This document shows positions 21,409 to 29,076 of a stretch of 64,000 nucleotides of DNA, piece after piece; the stretch's first letter is position 1, and each line of letters opens with the position of its first letter. Location: the NCBI GenBank assembly GCA_036382855.1, contig DASVPO010000006.1, positions 186,001 to 250,000 of the forward strand. Reading direction: 5' to 3'. Both the position numbers and the translations under genes were made by a program. The notes below the pieces were generated by a model. It was not told where the DNA came from. It saw nothing but the letters and a program-made list of their open reading frames with translations, and did no database searches. This DNA is from DASVTR01 sp036382855 (lineage in GTDB: Bacteria > Acidobacteriota > Blastocatellia > Pyrinomonadales > Pyrinomonadaceae).

Positions 21409-21453
21409 CGTGCGCGACCGCTCATCTCCCCTTGAGCGGTCGCGCACGTTTTT
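21409..21453 (+). terminator. Rho-independent terminator
   Basis: A perfect 16-bp GC-rich inverted repeat (21409-21424 and 21433-21448) with an 8-nt loop is followed by TTTTT. It ends the gene at 20758-21381 and lies between convergent genes. Confidence 0.9.
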
Positions 21454-21524
21454 CCTTATCACTCGCGCCTCATAAAGAAGGAGAACCTTCAAGAGTGCTG
21501 CCAAGACTTTCAGCATCAGATGTG

Positions 21525-23462
21525 TCAGTGTTCCTGATGCGCGCCTGCTGGGCGCTCGCCCTGATAAATCTCCGCGCCGGTTGAGACAAACTCAGCGGCC
21601 TTCTCCTTCATGCCCTCGTCGAGCGCGGCCTGCTCATCCAGTTTCTTCTGCGCGGCATAGTCGCGCACGTCCTGCGTTATCTTCATCGAGCAGAAGTGCG
21701 GGCCGCACATAGAGCAGAAGTGGGCCAACTTCGCGCCCTCCTGCGGCAGCGTCTCGTCGTGATACTCGCGCGCCACTTCGGGGTCGAGCGCGAGGTTAAA
21801 CTGGTCTTCCCAGCGAAATTCGAAGCGCGCCTTCGAGAGCGCATTGTCCCTCTCTTGCGCGCCCGGGTGGCCCTTCGCCAAATCGGCAACGTGCGCCGCC
21901 AGCTTATAGGTAATCACACCCTCTTTGACATCCTTTTTGTTTGGCAGGCCGAGATGCTCTTTCGGCGTCACGTAGCAGAGCATGGCCGTGCCGAACCAGC
22001 CGATCATCGCCGCGCCGATGCCTGATGTGATGTGGTCGTAGCCGGGCGCGATGTCTGTCGTCAGAGGGCCGAGCGTGTAGAAGGGAGCTTCGTGGCAGAT
22101 TTCCAGTTGCTTGTCCATGTTCTCTTTGATGAGATGCATGGGCACATGGCCCGGGCCTTCAATCATCACCTGGCAGTCAAACTCCCAGGCGATTTCCGTC
22201 AACTCGCCGAGCGTCTCAAGCTCTGCAAACTGCGCAGGGTCGTTGGCGTCTGCGATGGAGCCGGGGCGAAGACCGTCGCCCAGAGAGAAAGAGACGTCGT
22301 AGGCCGACAGGATTTCGCAGATATCTCGAAAGCGCGTGTAAAGAAAACTCTCCTCATGGTGGGCCAAGCACCACTTAGCCATGATTGAGCCGCCGCGCGA
22401 GACGATGCCTGTTGTGCGGTTGGCTGTCAGCGGGATGTAGGGCAGGCGCACGCCCGCGTGAATCGTAAAGTAGTCAACGCCCTGTTCGCATTGTTCGACG
22501 AGCGTGTCGCGGTAAATCTCCCACGTTAATTCTTCCGCTCGTCCGCCCACCTTTTCGAGCGCCTGATAGATGGGCACAGTGCCGATGGGCACAGGCGAGT
22601 TGCGCAGAATCCACTCGCGCGTGGCGTGTATGTTCTTGCCCGTTGATAAATCCATCACGGTGTCTGCGCCCCAGAGTGTGGCCCAGCGCATCTTCTCGAC
22701 CTCCTCTTCGATTGAAGAGGCGACTGCCGAATTACCTATGTTCGCATTTATCTTAACGAGGAAGTTGCGCCCGATAATCATCGGCTCGGATTCCGGGTGA
22801 TTGATGTTCGCAGGAATAATGGCGCGACCACGCGCAACTTCATCACGCACAAATTCCGGCGTCACGTAAGAGGGCAACGTCGCTCCGAAGCTCTGGCCGC
22901 GATGCTGGTGATTAAGCGAGCTGCGGTCGTCGGTTGCAAGAGCGGCTTGCTCGCGTCCCAGATTTTCGCGAATCGCTACAAACTCCATTTCGGGCGTGAT
23001 AATGCCACGACGCGCGTAGTGCATCTGCGTGACGCGCCTGCCCTGCTTCGCACGCAAAGGTGCGCGCCGCAGCCCGGGAAACTCTTCGAGGCGACCCTTC
23101 TCGCGCGTGCGCGCAAACTCTTCCGCGCCCGCCGTCAGGTAGCCGTTGTCTTCAGGTTTCACCACGCGCCCTGTGTATTCTTCAACGTCGCCGCGCTCTG
23201 TTATCCACTCGCGCCTGAGCGCGGGCAAGCCTTCGCGCACATCGCAACGCGTAGACGGCTCGCTCCAAGGCCCGCTCGTGTCATAGACAAGAACCGGCAT
23301 GTTCTGTTCGAGCGCGCCGCTGAAGTTCTTCGTCGCAGCCTGCTCGATTTCGCGGAAGGGCACGCGGACATTCGTCCTTTGCCCTGCGACATAAACCTTG
23401 CGCGAGTTCGGAAGTCTAACTTCCGAGCTATGCTGTTCAGTTTTCTCTTTTGTTGTGCTCAT
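21525..23462 (-). CDS. thiC: Phosphomethylpyrimidine synthase ThiC
   Basis: The 645-residue protein is a full-length ThiC. It has the N-terminal region with REIEQA and PVLVYDTSGPW, the core with GNSAVASSIEEEVEKMRWATLWGADTVMDLSTG, and the C-terminal CxxC-x4-C iron-sulphur motif (FCSMCGPHFCSMK, about residue 580) that binds the 4Fe-4S cluster in this non-canonical radical SAM enzyme. It converts aminoimidazole ribotide to hydroxymethylpyrimidine phosphate in thiamine synthesis. The ATG at 23462 is chosen because ThiC proteins start near here; the frame extends further upstream without support. A TPP riboswitch lies in the leader (23560-23650), so the gene is repressed when thiamine pyrophosphate is plentiful. 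Confidence 0.96.
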   Translation of the reverse strand: MSTTKEKTEQHSSEVRLPNSRKVYVAGQRTNVRVPFREIEQAATKNFSGALEQNMPVLVYDTSGPWSEPSTRCDVREGLPALRREWITERGDVEEYTGRVVKPEDNGYLTAGAEEFARTREKGRLEEFPGLRRAPLRAKQGRRVTQMHYARRGIITPEMEFVAIRENLGREQAALATDDRSSLNHQHRGQSFGATLPSYVTPEFVRDEVARGRAIIPANINHPESEPMIIGRNFLVKINANIGNSAVASSIEEEVEKMRWATLWGADTVMDLSTGKNIHATREWILRNSPVPIGTVPIYQALEKVGGRAEELTWEIYRDTLVEQCEQGVDYFTIHAGVRLPYIPLTANRTTGIVSRGGSIMAKWCLAHHEESFLYTRFRDICEILSAYDVSFSLGDGLRPGSIADANDPAQFAELETLGELTEIAWEFDCQVMIEGPGHVPMHLIKENMDKQLEICHEAPFYTLGPLTTDIAPGYDHITSGIGAAMIGWFGTAMLCYVTPKEHLGLPNKKDVKEGVITYKLAAHVADLAKGHPGAQERDNALSKARFEFRWEDQFNLALDPEVAREYHDETLPQEGAKLAHFCSMCGPHFCSMKITQDVRDYAAQKKLDEQAALDEGMKEKAAEFVSTGAEIYQGERPAGAHQEH

Positions 23463-23559
23463 CAGTTTTTCAGCTTTCCGGCTGTCTCTCTCGCGAGATA
23501 GCCCGAAAAAGATAGGCCGCTCCAACGCAAACAGGGATGGAACGGCCTCTCCGTTGTTT

Positions 23560-23650
23560 CTCCCTTCGACGGTACTAACCGTATCAGGTTCAAGGGGTCT
23601 CGCTTGCTTGCGACTCTCAGCCCTGCCGACGATTGGCCCAGGCTCCCCCG
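23560..23650 (-). promoter_or_regulatory. TPP riboswitch (THI element)
   Basis: On the minus strand the leader contains, in order, GGGGGAGCC, GGGCTGAGAG, ACCCCTTGAACCTGATACGG and GTACCGTCGAAGGGA. These are the conserved elements of the thiamine pyrophosphate aptamer, ending about 100 bases before the thiC start. Confidence 0.95.
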
Positions 23651-23687
23651 AAAACTTTTCTGCTTTTCAAACAATCCGGCTCTGCAA

Positions 23688-24239
23688 CTACTCCTGAAGG
23701 AAAAGGTCGTCAACCTTCATCTTCCAACCCGGCACTGCCGGTTCGGCCTCGGCCTCTTCGCCGCGACGATAAATAGTCGGCTGCTCCGGCTCGTCCGCAC
23801 GATAAACACGAACCACTTCATCGCTCATCAAATCAACGTCCCACACGACCCTCGTTCCCGCAGCAAAATAGTCGGCCCGTTTTCCAGCCATCTCCCGCTC
23901 AGCCTTTGGCCCATAATCGCCCTCGCTTCTGACTTCGACGGCGAACACCGGCGCACCCTCAAAAAACTTCATGCCCGTATCAGCGCCTACGTGGAATGCC
24001 GCGTCAGGACTAAAAGACTTTCGGTTTGGCAAATCAACTCGAAAGGCTTTATTATCACCGACCGCCCGGCCAGCCTTTGTGCGCCTGCTATATTCGCGGA
24101 GAGACACGAAAATCTCATCGCCCGCATAGCCGGGCTGACTCCCTGTTGGCGACATTAGCACAATCTCCCCATTGACAAGCTCAGCCTTGCTTTTGATTTT
24201 GTACAGGTCTTCGATTGTGGCTTCGACTTTAGTGCTCAT
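23688..24239 (-). CDS. Uma2-family (DUF820) putative restriction-like endonuclease
   Basis: The 183-residue protein has the PD-(D/E)xK arrangement of the Uma2 family: SFSPDAAFHVG (the D), FAVEVRSEGDYGPKAEREMAGKRADYFAAGTRVVWDVD (the ExR/K part) and a C-terminal W-K-M strand. The N-terminus has the usual ELVNGEIVLMSPTGSQPG segment. Many copies occur in Cyanobacteria, Chloroflexi and some Acidobacteriota; a biological role is not established. The ATG at 24239 has GAGGTG nearby upstream. It lies 30 bases downstream of moaA on the same strand and directly upstream of the TPP riboswitch of thiC, so it is flanked by cofactor genes without an obvious functional tie. Confidence 0.88.
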   Translation of the reverse strand: MSTKVEATIEDLYKIKSKAELVNGEIVLMSPTGSQPGYAGDEIFVSLREYSRRTKAGRAVGDNKAFRVDLPNRKSFSPDAAFHVGADTGMKFFEGAPVFAVEVRSEGDYGPKAEREMAGKRADYFAAGTRVVWDVDLMSDEVVRVYRADEPEQPTIYRRGEEAEAEPAVPGWKMKVDDLFLQE

Positions 24240-24269
24240 CAAAACACCTCAAAGCAATTTATCCGATGA

Positions 24270-25313
24270 TTAACCACCGATGAAACTCATCGTCCGCGCG
24301 GGCTGCATAAATTCCGGGTCGTTGATGTAGTGGCGCGGCTCCTTCTTCATCACGACCGACTCGATGTACTCGATAACTCCGGCGCGTGAAGCGTTGCTGC
24401 GCAGGATGTCGCGTAAGCTGTGCTCGACCATGGAGAAGAGGCATGTTCTAAGTTGGCCGTCGGCCGTGAGGCGAATGCGCGAGCAAGCGCCGCAGAAGGC
24501 TTGTGTGACGGGCGCGATGATGCCTATCTCTCCGGGAGCATTGTCCTCGAAACGGTAACGCGCGGAAGTTTCCGACCCGCGTTTGACCGGGGCGGGCACG
24601 AGGGGAAAGCGCTCGTTTATGCGTTGGAAAATTTCACGTCCCGAAACCACGTCGTCGCGCGACCAGTCGTGGCCGGAATCAAGCGGCATGAACTCTATGA
24701 AGCGCATCTGGACATCGTTGTCGCGGGCAAAGGCCGCGAAGTCCGCGACCTCCATATCGTTGTGACCACGAACGATGACAGCGTTGACCTTCACGGGCAC
24801 AAGCCCCGCGCTCTGTGCTGCGCTGATTCCTTCCAGCACGCGGTCAAGCACGTCAACGCCCGTTGTCTTCTTGAATTTCTCCGGCTTCAGGCTGTCGAGG
24901 CTAATCGTCACACGGTCAAGCCCTGCCTCTTTCAACGCTTGCGCGCGGTCAGGCAGAAAGTAGCCGTTGGTGGTCAGCGCGAGGTCTTGCAGTTGTGGCT
25001 TGAGGGCGGAGAGTTTGCTGATAATCGTCTCTATGTCGCGACGCATCATCGGCTCGCCGCCCGTCAGTCGAATCTTCTCGACGCCGAGCGAGACGAAGAT
25101 TTCACACAGAAACTCTATCTCCTCGTAGCTGAGCATCTGCTCTTTGGGCGCAATGGGCGGCTCGCCGTGCGGCAGGCAGTAGAAACAGCGAAAATTGCAA
25201 CGGTCTGTTAAAGACACGCGCAGGTCGCGTATCACTCGCCCGTATGAATCTCTAAGTAAATGTCTCACTTCTTGTCTTGCCCGAATAAATCTTGGCTTCA
25301 AGTATTCCTTCAA
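24270..25313 (-). CDS. moaA: GTP 3',8-cyclase MoaA
   Basis: This radical SAM enzyme has the first cluster motif CNFRCFYC (residues 39-46 of the long form), the second cluster in FCGACSRIRLTADGQLRTCLF near residue 275, and the C-terminal Gly-Gly that is needed for catalysis (SFIGG). It forms 3',8-cyclo-GTP, the first step of molybdopterin synthesis. The start is uncertain. The longest frame uses TTG at 25313; TTG at 25301 has a nearby GAAGGA, and GTG at 25268 gives the usual short N-terminus (RHLLRDSYGR). No other molybdopterin genes are in the window. Directly upstream lies the AT-rich island, which may have displaced the native leader. Confidence 0.94.
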   Translation of the reverse strand: MKEYLKPRFIRARQEVRHLLRDSYGRVIRDLRVSLTDRCNFRCFYCLPHGEPPIAPKEQMLSYEEIEFLCEIFVSLGVEKIRLTGGEPMMRRDIETIISKLSALKPQLQDLALTTNGYFLPDRAQALKEAGLDRVTISLDSLKPEKFKKTTGVDVLDRVLEGISAAQSAGLVPVKVNAVIVRGHNDMEVADFAAFARDNDVQMRFIEFMPLDSGHDWSRDDVVSGREIFQRINERFPLVPAPVKRGSETSARYRFEDNAPGEIGIIAPVTQAFCGACSRIRLTADGQLRTCLFSMVEHSLRDILRSNASRAGVIEYIESVVMKKEPRHYINDPEFMQPARTMSFIGG

Positions 25314-26004
25314 ATAATACGCTGTCTACTTACATGTACAAAGAAGAGAAAACAGTTATTTAGTATTTAAGATCAAGGTGATCTTGTTATTTTACAGAGT
25401 ATTCCATAAAAGGGAACAAAAAAGCACCTAATATAACGTTATTTAAATTAGGAAAAATCCTGAGTTAAAACATCCAAATCAATGATATTATGACGGTACA
25501 ATTAGTTAAACTGCGGAACCAAAACAACGCTTTAATATAACAGGGGATACAATATTCTATTTACAGCAACTCTAGAGGACATTCTCAAGATATGTCAATA
25601 TTTGACCACCAAGCCGACTGGCGCGACTCCAGCAGAAGCGAAAAGAGTGCTCGACCCACTTCAAAATGCTTATACAGGCCAAATTTGGCCCCACAAGATA
25701 TAAAATTCGCAAGCCCTCTCTACTCAAGGATCGAAAAATGGAGAAATCAAGGTTTGGGTCACAATCTATAAGATAGGTGATTTGCTTATAATTACTATAA
25801 AAGTTAATCTAAGTGCCAATTAAAATCAAATGGCGGCAACGGTTGACAAAACATTTTATAAATTAACCGAAGATTCAATAATAATGCAGAAATCAAATAT
25901 TAAGTAACTTTTGGAAAAATGAACAAAAATTAGACTACTGCAAATAATATGTCTTGACGCTTCAAAATGATGGGATTATATTTCACCCTAGAATAGGAGG
26001 GTTC
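25314..26004. other. AT-rich intergenic part of a foreign island
   Basis: About 690 bases, strongly AT-rich against GC-rich surroundings, with no intact gene. It contains a truncated copy of the 5' coding region of the following TIR-like gene (25567-25659). In the copy that reading frame lacks a start codon and ends at TAA 25701-25703, so it is a remnant. Confidence 0.7.
25567..25659 (+). repeat. 93-bp direct repeat, copy 1 (truncated duplicate of TIR-gene 5' end)
   Basis: Identical over 93 bases to 26024-26116. It encodes the same peptide (TLEDILKICQYLTTKPTG...), but here it runs after the exact match into an unrelated short tail and a stop. Perfect identity in otherwise diverged flanks suggests a recent duplication or gene conversion. 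Confidence 0.9.
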
Positions 26005-27069
26005 ATGGCGCTACCAATCAGAACAACTCTAGAGGACATTCTCAAGATATGTCAATATTTGACCACCAAGCCGACTGGCGCGACTCCAGCAGAAGCGAAA
26101 AGAGTGCTCGACCCACATCTTTTAGACCGTCGTAAGATAAGTGCATTACGAACTTGGGGATTAATTGACGAAATTGATGGTCGGTTGAAGGTTACTGACG
26201 AAGGACGTGTCATTGCTAAAAATCCAGATGGTGTATCTAGAGTTTTAAAAAATATTATAAGAAATGTCGAACCCTATAATGCTGTGATAGAACGAGCAGC
26301 TCATACAAATGAAGAATCGATGAGTACAACAGATGTTGCAGCATATTGGCATAATCACTTTGTTGATGAAGTTGCTGGTAGCGACGAGATGTTAAATGAG
26401 CAGGCAGTTTGCTTCTTTCAAGTGGTGAATGGAGCGGAATTGGGAACTCTTGTGGTAGGGCGGAAGGGTTCTCGAACAAGAATCGATTTTAACTCCAAGG
26501 CAATAAATTCTTTTGTTAAAAGTATTGGGCATGATACTGAGGCTGACCAAGCAGATTCTGTACATTTACCTGACGCAACTAAAAAGCATGAAGCTACAGA
26601 GATTGCAAACATTCAGCCTGTACACCAGGAGGCACGAGAACCTGAAGGAGTCAACCGGGTTTTCATCACACATGGCAAAAACTTTAAGATTCTTGAACAG
26701 ATTAAGGAAATTGTTAAATTTGGTAAATTGATACCTATAGTTGCGGAAGAGCATGAAACTCTTTCTAAGCCTGTTCCTGAAAAAGTGCTGGATGACATGC
26801 GCTCCTGCGACGCAGCTATCATTCATGTGGCTAGCGAGCAGGTACTAATAGATGAGGAAGGTAAACCTCATCATAAAATTAATGAGAATGTTTTGATCGA
26901 GATTGGTGCCGCAATGGCTCTCTACAAACACAACTTTATCTTGCTCGTTGAGAAAGGCGTTCAGTTGCCCTCAAACTTACAGGGTCTTTATGAGTGTAGG
27001 TACGAAGGCGATAAGCTGGACTGGGAGTCAACAATGAAGCTACTCAAAGCGTTTAACGAATTTCGCTAA
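26005..27069 (+). CDS. TIR-like (CAP12/Pycsar-type) effector with N-terminal winged-helix-like domain
   Basis: The 354-residue protein has two parts. The N-terminal half (about 1-80, GATPAEAKRVLDPHLLDRRKISALRTWGLID) looks like a DUF5343-type winged-helix domain, followed by a middle region (about 80-190). The C-terminal 130 residues match the PF10137-type TIR-like domain: VFITHGKNFKILEQI, VAEEHETLSKPVPEKVLDDMRSCDAAIIHVA, and ENVLIEIGAAMALY, in which the glutamate after NVL-I is the probable catalytic residue for NAD cleavage. This family serves as effectors in antiphage systems. ATG at 26005 has GGAGG upstream; the longer frame from a TTG is not supported. AT-rich codon use and the flanking repeats indicate horizontal acquisition. 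No cyclase or sensor partner is seen nearby. Confidence 0.82.
   Translation: MALPIRTTLEDILKICQYLTTKPTGATPAEAKRVLDPHLLDRRKISALRTWGLIDEIDGRLKVTDEGRVIAKNPDGVSRVLKNIIRNVEPYNAVIERAAHTNEESMSTTDVAAYWHNHFVDEVAGSDEMLNEQAVCFFQVVNGAELGTLVVGRKGSRTRIDFNSKAINSFVKSIGHDTEADQADSVHLPDATKKHEATEIANIQPVHQEAREPEGVNRVFITHGKNFKILEQIKEIVKFGKLIPIVAEEHETLSKPVPEKVLDDMRSCDAAIIHVASEQVLIDEEGKPHHKINENVLIEIGAAMALYKHNFILLVEKGVQLPSNLQGLYECRYEGDKLDWESTMKLLKAFNEFR
26024..26116 (+). repeat. 93-bp direct repeat, copy 2 (inside the TIR-like gene)
   Basis: Codes for residues about 7-37 of the TIR-like protein. Identical to 25567-25659; the spacing between copies is 457 bases. Confidence 0.9.
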
Positions 27070-27078
27070 CTGCTTTGC

Positions 27079-27214
27079 TATTTTTACGGGGGCTGGATGT
27101 AGTAACTGTAAGAACAGTCGACAGTCAGTTGAGGTCCAAACTCAACTGGCACTCATCTTGCAGTTTTAGTGCTAGAGTCCAATCTAGCGCCTACATCCAG
27201 CCCCCTTAAAAATA
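27079..27214. mobile_element. 136-bp element with 24-bp terminal inverted repeats and internal hairpins (MITE-like or structured RNA)
   Basis: The ends 27079-27102 and 27191-27214 are inverted repeats with 23 of 24 bases matching. Inside are three clean hairpins: 27105-27109 with 27114-27118, 27126-27133 with 27141-27148, and 27171-27176 with 27183-27188. The last two have loops starting GTCCAA. The whole folds into a multi-branched shape. It starts ten bases after the stop of the TIR-like gene. It may be a miniature inverted-repeat element, a terminator-like boundary of the island, or a non-coding RNA; the sequence cannot separate these. Confidence 0.55.
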
Positions 27215-27248
27215 ACATCCGCGCCGAACCATAACAAGAAAATATATA

Positions 27249-27707
27249 TCAACCTTTCTCTATCGCGAGTTTGGAGAGCACTTGTTCGATGCGGCGGGCG
27301 CGGGTTTCGGGTCGCTTGGCAGACTCTATCCACCCGGCGTGCTCTTTGCGGTGTGTGTAGGAAAGCTTGTCGAAACGCGCTCTGGCTTGTTTGGATTTCG
27401 CGAGCGCCCTGTCTAAATCCGGCGGGATTGTGACCACGCGCTCCGCCGTGTCTGTTTCCATAGAGACGCGAACGCGGTCTCCGGCGGCAACCCTCGCACC
27501 TTCGCGCACCGCGCGGTTAACGGCCATGTAGTGTGTCCCGTCGCCCATGGGGAAGATGGAGGAGCGAAAGGGATAATCGTTGATTGTGCCTGTCACGGGC
27601 ACGCGTCCGCGCACGCCGAATTTCGCGCTCTCCCGTTTGGGTAGTACGAAGTAGACGCTGCCTTGCTCGCCCGCTTTGAGTTGGACGCTGAACTGAACCT
27701 TGGGCAT
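27249..27707 (-). CDS. DUF1905 / YdeI-OmpD-associated family protein
   Basis: The 152-residue protein has an N-terminal DUF1905 beta-barrel (about 1-90; GRVPVTGTINDYPFRSSIFPMGDGTHYMAVNRAVREGARV) and a C-terminal helical part typical of the OmdA/YdeI type (VTIPPDLDRALAKSKQARARFDKLSYTHRKEHAGWIESAKRPETRARRIEQVLSKL). Homologues have been linked to bacteriocin tolerance, but no biochemical role is settled. GAGGAGG precedes the ATG. The start is 24 bases downstream of queG on the same strand, suggesting co-transcription. Confidence 0.85.
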   Translation of the reverse strand: MPKVQFSVQLKAGEQGSVYFVLPKRESAKFGVRGRVPVTGTINDYPFRSSIFPMGDGTHYMAVNRAVREGARVAAGDRVRVSMETDTAERVVTIPPDLDRALAKSKQARARFDKLSYTHRKEHAGWIESAKRPETRARRIEQVLSKLAIEKG

Positions 27708-27731
27708 CGTTTCCTCCTCGTTTGTATGGCG

Positions 27732-28706
27732 TTAATCGTGTGAATCCGTTTGCGTTTTATCTTTGACGAGAGCGAGGGCGTTACGCCGTAGGCCGTCGAG
27801 CTTGGCGCGTTTGATAGCGCTGCGGCGAAAGCGTGCGGCGTATGTTTCGGGCGCGAGTTCGAGAATTTCCGAAAGGTGCGGCGTGACATTATCGGGGCGC
27901 GGCTCAAAGCGCGGCTCGTCCGTCTGTTTCTCAAAGCGGTTCCACGGACACACGTCCTGACAAACGTCGCAGCCGTAGAGCCAGCCGTCGAGATTGTTTG
28001 CGACTTCAATTGGCAACTCCGGCGTGCGAAGCTCAATCGTTGCATAAGAGATACACTTGTTGGAATCTACGACGTAGGGTTCTGTAATCGCCTGGGTCGG
28101 ACAGGCTTCGATGCAGAGCGTGCATGTTCCGCAGTGGTCTTCTACAAGCTCGTCATCGGCTTCGAGTTCGAGGCTGAGCAGCAGTTCGCCTAAGAAGACC
28201 CATGAGCCGTAGTCGCTTGTAATCAGGTTGGTGTGTTTGCCAATCCAGCCGAGTCCGGCGCGTGCGGCCCAAGCCTTATCCATCATTGGCGACGTATCAA
28301 CGCAAGCTTTGCCTTCCGCTTCCGGCCACTCCTGCTTAATCCAGGCCAGCAGAGATTTCAAACGGCTGCCGACTATATCGTGGTAATCATCGCCCCACGC
28401 ATAACGCGAAATCTTTCCTGTGTCGGGCGCGTCCGTGTGCTGGTGCGGCGTGTAGTAGTTGAGCGCAACGGCGACGACGAAACGCGCTTGCGGAAAGAGA
28501 AGTCGCGGGTCTGCGCGCTGCTCCGGGTCGCGCTCCATCCAGCGCATCTCGCCCTGAAAGCCGCGCCCGAGCCATTCCTGCAAGCGCTCACGCTCCGGCC
28601 TTAAAGCTCCGGCACGCACGATGCCCACCTTATGAAAGCCTTCGACGAGCGCCCTTTCCCTGATACGACGGGAACGCAGCGCCACGCTCTCCGTCTTGTT
28701 AAGCAT
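27732..28706 (-). CDS. queG: Epoxyqueuosine reductase QueG
   Basis: The 324-residue protein has the cobalamin-binding N-terminal domain (GFHKVGIVRAG, RYAWGDDYHDIV, CVDTSPMMDKAWAARAGLGWIGKHTNLI) and two ferredoxin-like clusters (CGTCTLCIEACPT and CDVCQDVCPWN) of QueG. It reduces epoxyqueuosine in tRNA wobble position 34 to queuosine, the last step of the pathway. The frame extends upstream to 28778; the ATG at 28706 fits the family's N-terminus (MLNKTESVALRSRRIRERALVEGF), though its ribosome site is weak. The C-terminus lacks the HEAT-like repeats of the longest QueG forms, as in many bacteria. A DUF1905 gene follows in the same direction. Confidence 0.93.
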   Translation of the reverse strand: MLNKTESVALRSRRIRERALVEGFHKVGIVRAGALRPERERLQEWLGRGFQGEMRWMERDPEQRADPRLLFPQARFVVAVALNYYTPHQHTDAPDTGKISRYAWGDDYHDIVGSRLKSLLAWIKQEWPEAEGKACVDTSPMMDKAWAARAGLGWIGKHTNLITSDYGSWVFLGELLLSLELEADDELVEDHCGTCTLCIEACPTQAITEPYVVDSNKCISYATIELRTPELPIEVANNLDGWLYGCDVCQDVCPWNRFEKQTDEPRFEPRPDNVTPHLSEILELAPETYAARFRRSAIKRAKLDGLRRNALALVKDKTQTDSHD

Positions 28707-29076
28707 CTCAATCACTACGGAAAATCTTTCGTTGAACTGAAAAACAAAATAGTAATGCCACGGTATGAGCGAGGGCAAGAGCAGAGGATGAGGGCGAAGG
28801 ATGAAGGGGCGGCTCTTCGAGATGAGTTGGCTGCGGAGCCCCTTGCTTCCTGATTCCTGCTTGCTCTTCCATGGTCTGACCCGTTAAGCTCAACAAGGTG
28901 CGTTAAGCATAAAACTCTCCCTCGAATAGTTGGCAGACGAAGCGCTCAAAGGATGCGCAGGAAGTAGTCTTCAAGTTTTAGAAATCAAGAGCGGCCGTTT
29001 AGTGAGCAAAGAATAAGCAGGGGGAAGAGGCTTCGAGCGAGGGTGGCTTTCGCTCAGAGCTTGTCGAGCTAAAGAG
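28707..29076. repeat. Intergenic region with degenerate heptamer arms (site 3)
   Basis: Between 28766 and 28875 one arm reads in 7-nt phase (AGGATGA, GGGCGAA, GGATGAA, GGGGCGG) and the other as TTCCTGA, TTCCTGC, TTGCTCT. Pairing between the arms is imperfect, so this looks like a decayed version of the hairpins found elsewhere in the window. The remaining 200 bases before the nagZ gene show nothing I can name. Confidence 0.5.

Noticed and set aside
27079..27214. Retron non-coding RNA.
   Set aside because: Terminal inverted repeats and internal hairpins are suggestive, but no reverse transcriptase gene is nearby.
27079..27214. Integron attC site.
   Set aside because: The ends lack the RYYYAAC and GTTRRRY core sites, and no integrase is present.
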